Part shown: in pieces, positions 50,216-58,309 of the stretch
How positions within the stretch are numbered: position 1 is the stretch's first letter
Layout of the letters: every line of letters begins with the position of its first letter
Source of the DNA: Roseicyclus sp965662675
GTDB taxonomy: Bacteria > Pseudomonadota > Alphaproteobacteria > Rhodobacterales > Rhodobacteraceae
Direction: 5' to 3'
Assembly (NCBI RefSeq): GCF_965662675.1
Contig: NZ_CBFIIK010000002.1
Coordinates: 40,875-104,874, forward strand
DNA: 64,000 nucleotides
The notes under the pieces: model-generated
Told to the model about the DNA's origin: nothing
The model's database searches: none
What the model saw: the letters and a program-made list of their open reading frames with translations, nothing else
Position numbers and translations under genes: made by a program

Positions 50216-50251
50216 CTTCTTCGTTTCATAAATATCCCCGCCGGAGGCATC
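50216..50251 (-). repeat. dispersed GGATATTT-GAAACGAAGA repeat, copy B
   Basis: Read on the minus strand: GCCTCCGGCGGGGATATTTA followed by TGAAACGAAGAAG. This matches copy A at 14002 over GGATATTT-TGAAACGAAGA. It sits between the convergent DUF1523 and ALDH16 genes, just beyond both stops. The GCCTCCGGC part can form a small hairpin. Confidence 0.6.
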
Positions 50252-50282
50252 TTGCCGCTAGCCATACCTCATGTCGCCGGGC

Positions 50283-52634
50283 CTATTCGCCATAGGGGAT
50301 CCAGATCGTTTTGACCTCGGTCGCCTGTGCAAGAAAGCTCCGTCCCTCGCCCGACGCGCCTGCCCAATCCGGGGCGTCGCGATTGATCCATGTCCGCTTG
50401 AGATTACCCGCCGAGGCGGCTTCGAGCGCGGCGTGGTCCATGCCACCGGCAAATGACCATAGCGCATCGACATCGGCATGTGCGGCCAAGGTCTTGCCCA
50501 ACTCTTGCGGATCGCCCGTCACGATATTGACGACGCCGCTGGGCAGATCCGAGGTGTCGAAGATTTGATAAAGATCGGTCGCAGCCAAGGGATAAGCGGC
50601 CGATGGCACCAAGATCACCCGGTTGCCCATCGCGATCACCGGCGCGACAAGGGACAAGGTTCCCAGAAGCGGCGCCTCATCTGGCGCGAGCGCACCGATC
50701 ACGCCCACGGGTTCCCGCATCGCCAATGCAACACCCCGGATCGGCACCTGCGCCACGCGGCCATCCATCTTGTCGGCCCATGCGCCATAGCTGAAGAGCC
50801 GCGCAATGCTGGCGTCAAGCTCGGCCTCGGCTCGCGATTTCGAACATCCCGTCATTTCGCGCAAGCGGTGTTGGAATTCCGCCGCCCGCGCTGCGAGATT
50901 TTCGGCGACATAGTAAAGCACCTGCGCGCGGTTATGCGCGGTGGCCTTTCCCCATGCGCCCGCGCCGCGCGCGGCCTCGACCGCGTTGCGTATATCCTTG
51001 CGGTTGCCGACGCCTGCATGCCCCAAAAGCCGGCCGCGTTTGGACCAGACAGCTTGGCTATAGCCGCCATCGGGACGGGCCTGTTTGCCGCCGATGTAAA
51101 GCTTGGCCGTGCGGTCCAGCCCTGTCGCCTCGGGCGTGGCGGGGGCGGGAACAGGCGCGATGGGCTTGATCGGGGTGTGCTTGCGTGCAGGCTTGAGATA
51201 GGCCGAGAGCCCCTCCCATCCGCCTTCGCGACCAAAGCCCGACTCGCGGATGCCGCCAAAGGGGGCACTCGCATCAAACAGGTTCGTGGCGTTCACCCAG
51301 ACCACACCGGCGGCCAGTTTCGGCGCGATGTCGAGCGCGAGGTTGAGGTTCTCGGTCCAAAGAGTCGCGGCCAGACCGTAGCGGGTATTATTTGCGATCT
51401 CGACAGCCTCCGCCGGCGTGCGAAAGGTGGTGGAGACAAGCACCGGCCCGAAGATTTCCTCTTGCATGAGCGGTGCGGCCGGCGAAAGCCCGGTGATCAG
51501 TGTCGGCGGATAGAAACATCCCTGCGAGGGCAAATTCGTGGGCGCGCGGTAGATCTGCCCTTCGGTATTGGCATCCACCATGGCGCTGATCGCCTGATGT
51601 TGCCTTGGGTCGACCAGCGCGCCCATGTCGATGCATTTGTCGAGCGGGTCGCCGGCCCGCAGCTTGGCCATGCGCGCTTTCAGCCGCGCGTGGAAATCGT
51701 CCGCGATCCCTTCCTGCACCAGCAGGCGCGAGCCCGCGCAGCAGACCTGCCCCTGATTGAACCAGATCGCGTCGACCAACCCCTCGATGGCGCTGTCGAT
51801 ATCGGCGTCGTCGAAGACGATGTAGGGGGATTTGCCGCCCAGCTCGAGCGTCAGGGATTTTCCCATCCCCGCCGTCTGTTCGCGGATGCGGCGGCCGACA
51901 GCGGTGGAGCCGGTGAAGGCGATTTTCTGGGTCGCTGGATGGGTCACGATGGCCTCACCCGTCCGCCCGTCTCCGGTGACGATATTGACGACGCCCTTGG
52001 GCAGGCCTGCCTCCTGACAGATCTGGCCGAACAAGAGAGCTGTCAGTGAGGTGTATTCGGCGGGTTTCAGAACCACCGTGTTCCCGGCGGCCAGCGCCGG
52101 GGCGATTTTCCATGCCAGCATGAGGAGGGGGAAGTTCCACGGGATGACCTGCCCGCATACGCCGATAGGCGCCATGCCCGGCGCTTCGGTATCGCGCAGC
52201 TGTGCCAACCCTGCGTGGTGGTAGAAATGCCGCTGGGCCAGCGGGATATCGACGTCGCGGGCCTCGCGGATCGGCTTGCCGTTGTCGAGGGTTTCGAGCA
52301 CGGCGAAAAGGCGGGCGTGTTTTTGCAGGAGGCGCGCCAAAGCATAGAGGTATTTCGCCCGCGCGTGGCACGACAGCTTTCCCCATTTCGGAAAGGCTCT
52401 TGTTGCGGCTGTTACAGCCGCGTCCACGTCCCCGGCCGTACCTTGGGTGATCTGGGCCAGTTCCTTGCCCGTCGCCGGGTTTCGGGTGGCAAAGGTTTCG
52501 CCCGGCGCGGTGAAGCTGCCGTCGATGAAATGACCAAAGGCGGGGCCACGGGTGGCGATCCAGTCCAGCGCTTCGGCGGCACTTTCGGGGGCGGGGCCAT
52601 AGTCCATCGTTTCAAAGATCTCGCGGGTGGTCAT
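50283..52634 (-). CDS. ALDH16-type aldehyde dehydrogenase with pseudo-ALDH C domain
   Basis: This 783-residue protein contains two ALDH regions. The first (1-490) is complete: PWNFPLLM, FTGSTAVGR, ELGGKSP with Glu264 and GQVCCAG with catalytic Cys298. The second (about 510-783) keeps NAD-domain likeness (GVIGALAPDEAPLL, APVIAMGNRVILVPS, LPSGVVNIVTGD) but lacks the Cys, and PWN is replaced by PDE. This is ALDH16 architecture; a bacterial member from Loktanella has been characterised structurally. The C half probably has a structural role. deoC lies upstream, 46 bases away, so both may act on aldehydes from deoxyribose breakdown. Confidence 0.92.
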   Translation of the reverse strand: MTTREIFETMDYGPAPESAAEALDWIATRGPAFGHFIDGSFTAPGETFATRNPATGKELAQITQGTAGDVDAAVTAATRAFPKWGKLSCHARAKYLYALARLLQKHARLFAVLETLDNGKPIREARDVDIPLAQRHFYHHAGLAQLRDTEAPGMAPIGVCGQVIPWNFPLLMLAWKIAPALAAGNTVVLKPAEYTSLTALLFGQICQEAGLPKGVVNIVTGDGRTGEAIVTHPATQKIAFTGSTAVGRRIREQTAGMGKSLTLELGGKSPYIVFDDADIDSAIEGLVDAIWFNQGQVCCAGSRLLVQEGIADDFHARLKARMAKLRAGDPLDKCIDMGALVDPRQHQAISAMVDANTEGQIYRAPTNLPSQGCFYPPTLITGLSPAAPLMQEEIFGPVLVSTTFRTPAEAVEIANNTRYGLAATLWTENLNLALDIAPKLAAGVVWVNATNLFDASAPFGGIRESGFGREGGWEGLSAYLKPARKHTPIKPIAPVPAPATPEATGLDRTAKLYIGGKQARPDGGYSQAVWSKRGRLLGHAGVGNRKDIRNAVEAARGAGAWGKATAHNRAQVLYYVAENLAARAAEFQHRLREMTGCSKSRAEAELDASIARLFSYGAWADKMDGRVAQVPIRGVALAMREPVGVIGALAPDEAPLLGTLSLVAPVIAMGNRVILVPSAAYPLAATDLYQIFDTSDLPSGVVNIVTGDPQELGKTLAAHADVDALWSFAGGMDHAALEAASAGNLKRTWINRDAPDWAGASGEGRSFLAQATEVKTIWIPYGE

Positions 52635-52680
52635 CGTCGTCGTCTTTCTTTGCCGTACGGCTGGAAAACGGATCGTTTCG

Positions 52681-53682
52681 TCATGCCATCGGATGCCGCC
52701 AGCTTGCCGAATAGGCGCCGGTGACATGATGTTCGAGTTGTCGTTCGATATCGCCCAGAAGGCTTGAGGCCCCAAAGCGGAACAGGTCGGGGCGCAGCCA
52801 GTCGTCGCCCAGTTCTTCTTTCATGAGGCTGAGATAGACGAGCGCGTCCTTGGCCTTGGAGATGCCGCCCGCGGGCTTGTAGCCGACCTTGATCCTTGTG
52901 GCCGCCTCATAGGCGCGGATCGCGCGGATCATGGTGAGCGAGACAGGCAGCGTGGCGTTGACGCTTTCCTTGCCCGTGCTCGTCTTGATGAAATCGGCCC
53001 CCGCCATCATGCAGACGAGCGACGCGCGCGCGACATTCCTGAGCGTGCCAAGCTCGCCTGTTGCAAGGATCGCCTTCACATGCGCCTCGCCGCAGGCGGC
53101 CCGAAATTCGCGCATCTCGTCATAAAGCGCTTGCCAATTGCCGGTCAGGACATGGCGGCGGGAGATGACGATGTCGATTTCCGAAGCACCCGCTTTCACG
53201 CTTTCCTCGATCTCTTTCACGCGCAGGTGATAGGGAGATAGCCCCGCCGGGAAGCCGGTCGAGACAGCGGCGACGGGGATGCCCGAGCCCGCCAGCGCCG
53301 CTACGGCGGCTTCCACCATCTCGTGATAGACGCAGACCGCGCCCACGGTAATCGGCGGCAGGCCCAGGGCGTCGAGAAGATCGGCGCGCACCGGTTGGCG
53401 GGCTTTGGCACACAGCCGTCGCACGCGGCCCGCCGTATCGTCGCCTGACAGCGTCGTCAGGTCGATACATGTGATCGCACGTGCAAGCCACGCGGCCTGA
53501 TACTCCTTTTTCACCGTGCGCCGACCGGGCAGGGTGGCTGCGCGCCGTTCGATGGCCGAGGTGTTGGCCTGCACCCGCGCGATCCAGTCAAGATCGAGCG
53601 GCAGCCCCGGATTGCGGGGGCGGTGAAGCTGCGGCAATTGGCTTTGCGTCGCTGCGGTGCGGAGTTGGGTCGTCGCGTGCAT
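52681..53682 (-). CDS. deoC: deoxyribose-phosphate aldolase
   Basis: This 333-residue class I aldolase splits deoxyribose 5-phosphate into glyceraldehyde 3-phosphate and acetaldehyde. VCVYHEMVEA, EIDIVISRRHVLTG, HVKAILATGELG with the carbinolamine lysine, and GADFIKTSTGKESVNATLP with the Schiff-base lysine are present, as is KPAGGISKAKDAL. The long N-terminal extension of about 70 residues resembles eukaryotic-type DeoC. ATG at 53709 is an alternative start. It leads the ALDH16 gene; acetaldehyde or related aldehydes could be passed on. Confidence 0.93.
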   Translation of the reverse strand: MHATTQLRTAATQSQLPQLHRPRNPGLPLDLDWIARVQANTSAIERRAATLPGRRTVKKEYQAAWLARAITCIDLTTLSGDDTAGRVRRLCAKARQPVRADLLDALGLPPITVGAVCVYHEMVEAAVAALAGSGIPVAAVSTGFPAGLSPYHLRVKEIEESVKAGASEIDIVISRRHVLTGNWQALYDEMREFRAACGEAHVKAILATGELGTLRNVARASLVCMMAGADFIKTSTGKESVNATLPVSLTMIRAIRAYEAATRIKVGYKPAGGISKAKDALVYLSLMKEELGDDWLRPDLFRFGASSLLGDIERQLEHHVTGAYSASWRHPMA

Positions 53683-53830
53683 GGTGGGGTTGGGCTGTTC
53701 TTTTGGCATCACGTCGAAAGCGTGTCATGCGCCCTGTCGCTTGGCAAGCCTGACCCGGCGGCCGTTTGGGGCCGTGACAGCCGTGGACCAAGACGTTAAC
53801 AGGACGTCACCGCCATACGGAGCCTGCCAG

Positions 53831-54511
53831 ATGACCTTCGACCGTTCCATCAAGATTGCACCTTCGATCCTGTCCGCCGATTTCGCCAATTTCGGGGCCG
53901 AGATCCGCGCGATCGAGGATCATGGCGCGGACTGGGTCCATGTCGATGTGATGGATGGGCATTTCGTGCCGAACCTGACCTTTGGCCCGATGGCGGTCAA
54001 AGCCTTTCGCCCGCATGTGCAGACGGTAATGGATGTGCATCTGATGATCGCACCCGTCGATCCCTATATCGATGCCTATGCCGAGGCGGGCGCGGATGTC
54101 TTGACCGCCCATGTCGAGGCGGGGCCGCATATTCACCGCACGCTACAGGCGATCCGGGGCGCAGGGATGAAGGCCGGTGTGGCGCTCAACCCCGGCACGC
54201 CGGCCGAGGCGGTGGCGCATCTTTTGGACATGGCTGATCTGGTCTGCGTGATGACGGTGAACCCCGGTTTCGGCGGGCAGAAATTCATCGATATGACGGC
54301 TAAGGTGCGCAGCCTGCGCGCGATGATCGGTGATCGGCCCATTCATATCGAGATCGACGGTGGTGTGGATGTTACGACCGCGCCATTGGTCGCGGCAGCG
54401 GGTGCCGATGTGCTGGTTGCCGGATCTGCCGTGTTCAAGGGCGGATCAGTTGACAGCCCAGAAGTCTACGGCGCGAATATCGCGGCGATCCGTCAGGCCT
54501 CGACGGGCTGA
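53831..54511 (+). CDS. rpe: ribulose-phosphate 3-epimerase
   Basis: This 226-residue TIM-barrel enzyme interconverts ribulose 5-phosphate and xylulose 5-phosphate. IKIAPSILSADFANFG, VHVDVMDGHFVPNLTFG, DVHLMIAPVD, MTVNPGFGGQKFI and EIDGGVD are the standard motifs with the metal ligands His, Asp and His. It is divergent from deoC. No other Calvin cycle gene lies in the window. Confidence 0.97.
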   Translation: MTFDRSIKIAPSILSADFANFGAEIRAIEDHGADWVHVDVMDGHFVPNLTFGPMAVKAFRPHVQTVMDVHLMIAPVDPYIDAYAEAGADVLTAHVEAGPHIHRTLQAIRGAGMKAGVALNPGTPAEAVAHLLDMADLVCVMTVNPGFGGQKFIDMTAKVRSLRAMIGDRPIHIEIDGGVDVTTAPLVAAAGADVLVAGSAVFKGGSVDSPEVYGANIAAIRQASTG

Positions 54512-54521
54512 GCGGCCTGTT

Positions 54522-54809
54522 TCAGCGGCGTCGCTGGTCGTTGCCTGAGATCAACCCTTGCAGGGCCAGCAGGTCGGATTGACCGCGCGCACGCGCGTCT
54601 TCGATATGGCTGTCAATCGCACTATCGGGAATGTTCATTAGTCGTGCGCGATGACGCTGGGCGGCGATGCTCAATGCCTGATCTTGCTTGGTCGGCATGT
54701 AGTGTGCGGCCAGCGTCGACCCCTTGAGCTTGGCCCTACCCATGCGCCGCAAGCCTGTCGAAACGCTTGCGGCGGCAAGCAATGTGCATGCAATCGGATC
54801 AATGCCCAT
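54522..54809 (-). CDS. hypothetical protein (95 residues) downstream of ccr
   Basis: The protein reads MGIDPIACTLLAAASVSTGL, then RRMGRAKLKGSTLAAHYMPT and a helical half (ALSIAAQRHRARLMNIPDSAIDSHIEDARARGQSDLLAL). AAGGAG at 54819-54824, nine bases before the ATG, is a clear ribosome site. The C half looks like two soluble helices; the N-terminal region may be a weak signal or membrane-associated. I do not recognise it. It follows ccr on the same strand after a hairpin, and is convergent with rpe. Confidence 0.65.
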   Translation of the reverse strand: MGIDPIACTLLAAASVSTGLRRMGRAKLKGSTLAAHYMPTKQDQALSIAAQRHRARLMNIPDSAIDSHIEDARARGQSDLLALQGLISGNDQRRR

Positions 54810-54877
54810 CGGTGTCGTCTCCTTACAACGCGATCAGGGTTAAAACCCGATTGCGGTGAAATTTTGACGCTCAGATG

Positions 54878-54897
54878 GCCAATTGCCTTGAATTGGC
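54878..54897 (-). terminator. hairpin after ccr
   Basis: GCCAATT (54878-54884) pairs perfectly with AATTGGC (54891-54897) around a 6-base loop. It begins 8 bases beyond the ccr stop. A second small hairpin (GGGTT-AA-AACCC, 54837-54848) follows. AT-rich stem and no clear T-run make it a weak terminator. Confidence 0.45.
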
Positions 54898-54905
54898 TGG
54901 GTAAC

Positions 54906-56201
54906 TCAGCCTTTTTGCGGGCCTGCTTCCAGCACGTCTTCCAAGGTGCGCAGCCCGGTGCGCGGCGCTTGCACCAAGACGGCCATGTTGCCCGGTTTAT
55001 GCTCATTGCGCATCATTTTCATGTGCGCCAGCGGCAGGTCGTCCCAGGGGAAGACCTCGGACATGCAGGGGTCAAGGCGGCGGTCGAGCATCAGCTTGTT
55101 GGCGGCGGCGGCCTGTTTGAGATGGGCGAAATGGCTGCCCTGCAGGCGCTTTTGGTGGCTCCACATATGGCGCACGTCGAAGGTGCAGTTATAGCCCGAT
55201 GTGCCGGCGCAGATCACGACCATGCCGCCGCGCTTGACGACGAAAGTCGAGACGGGAAAAGTCGCCTCGCCGGGGTGTTCGAAGACCATGTCGACATTCA
55301 CGCCCTTGCCGGTGATGTCCCAGATCGCCTTGCCGAAACGGCGCACCTCGTTGAACCAGTCGGTGTATTCGTCGGTGCCGACCTCGGGCAGGCGGCCCCA
55401 GCAGTTGAAGTCTTTCCGGTTGATCACGCCCTTGGCGCCCAGGTCCATCACGAATTGGCGCTTGTCCTCTTCCGAGATCACGCCGATCGCATTGGCGCCC
55501 GCCGCATTGATCAGCTGGATCGCGAAAGACCCAAGGCCACCCGAAGCGCCCCAGACCAGCACGTTCTGGCCGGGCTTCAGGTCATGAGGTTCATGGCCGA
55601 AGAGCATCCGGTAGGCGGTCGCCAGCGTCAGCGTGTAGCAGGCGCTTTCTTCCCATGTCAGATGCTTGGGGCGCGGCATGAGCTGCTGGGATTGCACGCG
55701 GGTGAATTGCGCGAAACTACCATCGGCGGTCTCGTAGCCCCAGATGCGCTGGCTGGGTGACAGCATGGGGTCGCCGCCATTGCATTCCTCGTCATCGCCA
55801 TCGTCCTGATTGCAATGGATCACGACCTCGTCGCCGACTTTCCAGCGGGTGACGCGGTCGCCAACGGCCCAGACGATGCCCGCCGCATCCGACCCGATGA
55901 TCGCATAGGGCGCCTTGTGCTGGCGGAAAACCGATGCGGGCTTGCCCAGACAGGCCCAGACGCCGTTGTAGTTCACACCCGCTGCCATCACGAGGACCAG
56001 CACATCGTGGCTGTCGAGCTTGGGGGTATCGACCACTTCGACCTTCAGCGCATCGACTGGCTCGCCATGACGCTCTTGGCGCAAGATCCAACCATACATC
56101 TGCGCGGGGACATGACCCAAGGGCGGGATTTCGCCCATTTCATAGAGATCTTTCTTGGGCGCGTCATAGCTGGCGATCGCTGGGGTCGCGTCGAGGGCCA
56201 T
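54906..56201 (-). CDS. ccr: crotonyl-CoA carboxylase/reductase
   Basis: This 431-residue MDR-family enzyme carboxylates crotonyl-CoA to ethylmalonyl-CoA with NADPH and CO2, the defining step of the ethylmalonyl-CoA pathway. The sequence follows the R. sphaeroides Ccr: ALDATPAIASYDAPKKDLYE, GSDAAGIVWAVGDRV, HCNQDDGDDEECNGGDP, WGASGGLGSFAIQLI and FEHPGEATFPVS are near identical to known Ccr. The ATG at 56201 follows GGAG by 8 bases. mcl1 in this window (11.4 kb) acts later in the same cycle. The other pathway genes are elsewhere. Confidence 0.97.
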   Translation of the reverse strand: MALDATPAIASYDAPKKDLYEMGEIPPLGHVPAQMYGWILRQERHGEPVDALKVEVVDTPKLDSHDVLVLVMAAGVNYNGVWACLGKPASVFRQHKAPYAIIGSDAAGIVWAVGDRVTRWKVGDEVVIHCNQDDGDDEECNGGDPMLSPSQRIWGYETADGSFAQFTRVQSQQLMPRPKHLTWEESACYTLTLATAYRMLFGHEPHDLKPGQNVLVWGASGGLGSFAIQLINAAGANAIGVISEEDKRQFVMDLGAKGVINRKDFNCWGRLPEVGTDEYTDWFNEVRRFGKAIWDITGKGVNVDMVFEHPGEATFPVSTFVVKRGGMVVICAGTSGYNCTFDVRHMWSHQKRLQGSHFAHLKQAAAANKLMLDRRLDPCMSEVFPWDDLPLAHMKMMRNEHKPGNMAVLVQAPRTGLRTLEDVLEAGPQKG

Positions 56202-56316
56202 CGTCATATCTCCGATCCTTTGCCGATGCCGCACTGCGGAATCATTTATGCTGCTGATGCGAGGGATACAGATCGCTGCGCAACAAAGCAAACCAGAAAT
56301 TTCTTAATTTGAAATA

Positions 56317-57732
56317 TTATGTCGTAGAAGCCTGAATTTTCGCCTCAGGCGTGTCACGATGGTCAGGCTGATCGCCGATAAGGTGAAAAATCGAGGCTGC
56401 GTAGAACGTAAGGAACTCCGACCCTTCGGCGGAAACGGACAAACGGTCGCCGATCCGGGTGACATGATCGCGCTCCATCAGCGCGCGCAGGCCGACCTCG
56501 ATCGCATAAGGAATGTCGCCGCGCGGGATATGCACCACGATACCGCGGCGCTGGGCCTCATCGATCCTGCGGCGCAGGACCGCCTCCAGCGCCACGACGC
56601 TGCGCACCCCTTCGGTCAGTGCAAGGGCAACCAATGGCACGGGTGTAATGGGCATGACGCCGGCGATGCGCGTCATCAATTCCTGCCCGAGATCCTTGGC
56701 GGGGTCTTGGTGTTCATCATGCAGGAAATGCGTCAGGCTGAGCGGGTCGCCAAAGCTGACCGCCGCATAGCCATAGCGGTGAAAACGACCCGTCATGCGG
56801 TGCCAGATTTGGCGGCGTAGGTAGCGCCAGATCGGCCAAAGCGTGAACCGAAAGGCGCGCGTTCCGCTGTCTTGCGCTTCGATCAGGCTGCGATCTTCCA
56901 TCACGCGGTCGTAATTGATCGCCACGGGCACAAAGACCACATCGCGCGATTGGCCGGGGCGAAACCCGTCAATGATATAGGAAAACAGCCCCAGCTTGGG
57001 CCGCCCCAGCCCGCCCGTGCGGCTCAAGCCGCCCTCGGGGAAGACGGCCTGCGTCACACCCGCCTCGGTCGCCATCTGCACGTAGCGCGCCAGCACCTTG
57101 CGGTAGAGCGGGTTGTTGTGGCGGCGGCGGATGAAATAGCCGCCCATCGCGCGCACAAGCTGACGCAAGGGCCAGACCCGCGCCCATTCGCCCACCGCAT
57201 AGGCCAAGGCCGAGCGTTCGGCGGCCAGCCACGTGACCAGCACGTAATCCATGTTGGAGCGGTGGTTCATCACGAAGATCACGGTAGCGTCAGCCGGAAT
57301 ATCCTCGAGCGCGCGGTCATTGGCATGCACCAGCCGTACCCGGTAGAGCGATTGGCTGAGCATGCGCGCGGCGCGAATGGCGAAACCGAAATAGGTGAAG
57401 GCGGAGAAACCCGGCACGATCTCGCGCGCATAGCGCTCGGCCTTTTGAAAGGCGACATCCTCGCGGATCTTGTTGCTGCGCGCGTGATCGGCGATGGCTT
57501 GCGCCACCTCGGGGTCATAGATCAGGCGGCGTATCGTATCGGTGCGCGAGGCCAGCTTGAAGGGTTGTATCGGCGTCTTGAGGCGGGTGTTGAGTTGTTC
57601 CACCGCGCGTTCGAGTCTTCGGCGCAGGAACCAGCGCACCGAAGGGAACAAGAAATGCGATGCGAAGGTCACGCCCGCAAACAGCAGGATCAGAACAAAA
57701 AGCCAAATTGGTAGCGTGACATCGTCGGACAT
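56317..57732 (-). CDS. PlsB-like glycerol-3-phosphate 1-O-acyltransferase
   Basis: This 471-residue protein has an N-terminal membrane helix (about 8-28), an acyltransferase core with FVMNHRSNMDYVLV (HX4D), VRAMGGYFIRRR, and AVFPEGGLSRTGGLGRPKLG. That arrangement fits the PlsB-type family that adds the first acyl group to glycerol 3-phosphate; it is shorter than E. coli PlsB. Upstream of ccr on the same strand. plsC at 15.4 kb would take the next step. Confidence 0.86.
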   Translation of the reverse strand: MSDDVTLPIWLFVLILLFAGVTFASHFLFPSVRWFLRRRLERAVEQLNTRLKTPIQPFKLASRTDTIRRLIYDPEVAQAIADHARSNKIREDVAFQKAERYAREIVPGFSAFTYFGFAIRAARMLSQSLYRVRLVHANDRALEDIPADATVIFVMNHRSNMDYVLVTWLAAERSALAYAVGEWARVWPLRQLVRAMGGYFIRRRHNNPLYRKVLARYVQMATEAGVTQAVFPEGGLSRTGGLGRPKLGLFSYIIDGFRPGQSRDVVFVPVAINYDRVMEDRSLIEAQDSGTRAFRFTLWPIWRYLRRQIWHRMTGRFHRYGYAAVSFGDPLSLTHFLHDEHQDPAKDLGQELMTRIAGVMPITPVPLVALALTEGVRSVVALEAVLRRRIDEAQRRGIVVHIPRGDIPYAIEVGLRALMERDHVTRIGDRLSVSAEGSEFLTFYAASIFHLIGDQPDHRDTPEAKIQASTT

Positions 57733-57790
57733 AATACGCCCAAAATGTCAGTTTTGCCGTATTCGGGCAATCGGGCGTTGCGTGCCCATC

Positions 57791-58201
57791 CTACAACGTC
57801 ATGTGCCGCGCGCGCGCGCCGCGTTCGATCGCTGCGGCGTGCAAGCGGTCGATTTCCAGCTCGTGGCGTAACTCTTCGAGAAAGCGCAGCTCGCTTTGCG
57901 CCAACGCGCCATCGGCCGCCGCGACATCGCAACAGATCGCATAGGCGGTTTCATAGAGTTTCTCCGGCAAAGCATCGGTCACAAGGCCGAAGAAGGCATC
58001 AAGCCCGTCTTCCTCCTCGAATAGTTCGAAGACGATATTGCCGATGCTGCGCATGCGATCGGCGTCGTAATTGGCGAAAACCGGCAGATGGTTCACGATC
58101 TGCTCGATATTCACCAGCTCGGCGGTGCGGATCGCGGCATCCGATACGGACACCCCCACCATCAGCGCGACAAGGGCATCTTCGGGGCTGAGTTCGGCCA
58201 T
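57791..58201 (-). CDS. TerB-family tellurite-resistance-like protein
   Basis: This 136-residue all-helical protein matches the TerB/TerB-N-like fold: ALVALMVGVSVSDAAIRTAEL followed by EIVNHL-type helices, FGLVTDALPEKLYETAYAICCDVAAADGALAQSELRFLEELRHELEI. Acidic residues in AADGALAQSE could bind metal. The family appears in stress and phage-defence neighbourhoods but here stands alone beside lysS and plsB. Tellurite resistance is not implied. Confidence 0.85.
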   Translation of the reverse strand: MAELSPEDALVALMVGVSVSDAAIRTAELVNIEQIVNHLPVFANYDADRMRSIGNIVFELFEEEDGLDAFFGLVTDALPEKLYETAYAICCDVAAADGALAQSELRFLEELRHELEIDRLHAAAIERGARARHMTL

Positions 58202-58309
58202 CTTGGGCCTCCTTTCATCACGGGGAATTTATTGACGTTGCCGCGTCTGCACAATAGGGGCATGGGCGCGCGGGCGATGGGGCTCGCTGTCAATTCGGGA
58301 CCGAAACAG

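Noticed and set aside
50478..52049. 523-codon plus-strand frame opposite ALDH16
   Set aside because: Antisense shadow created by third-position GC bias.
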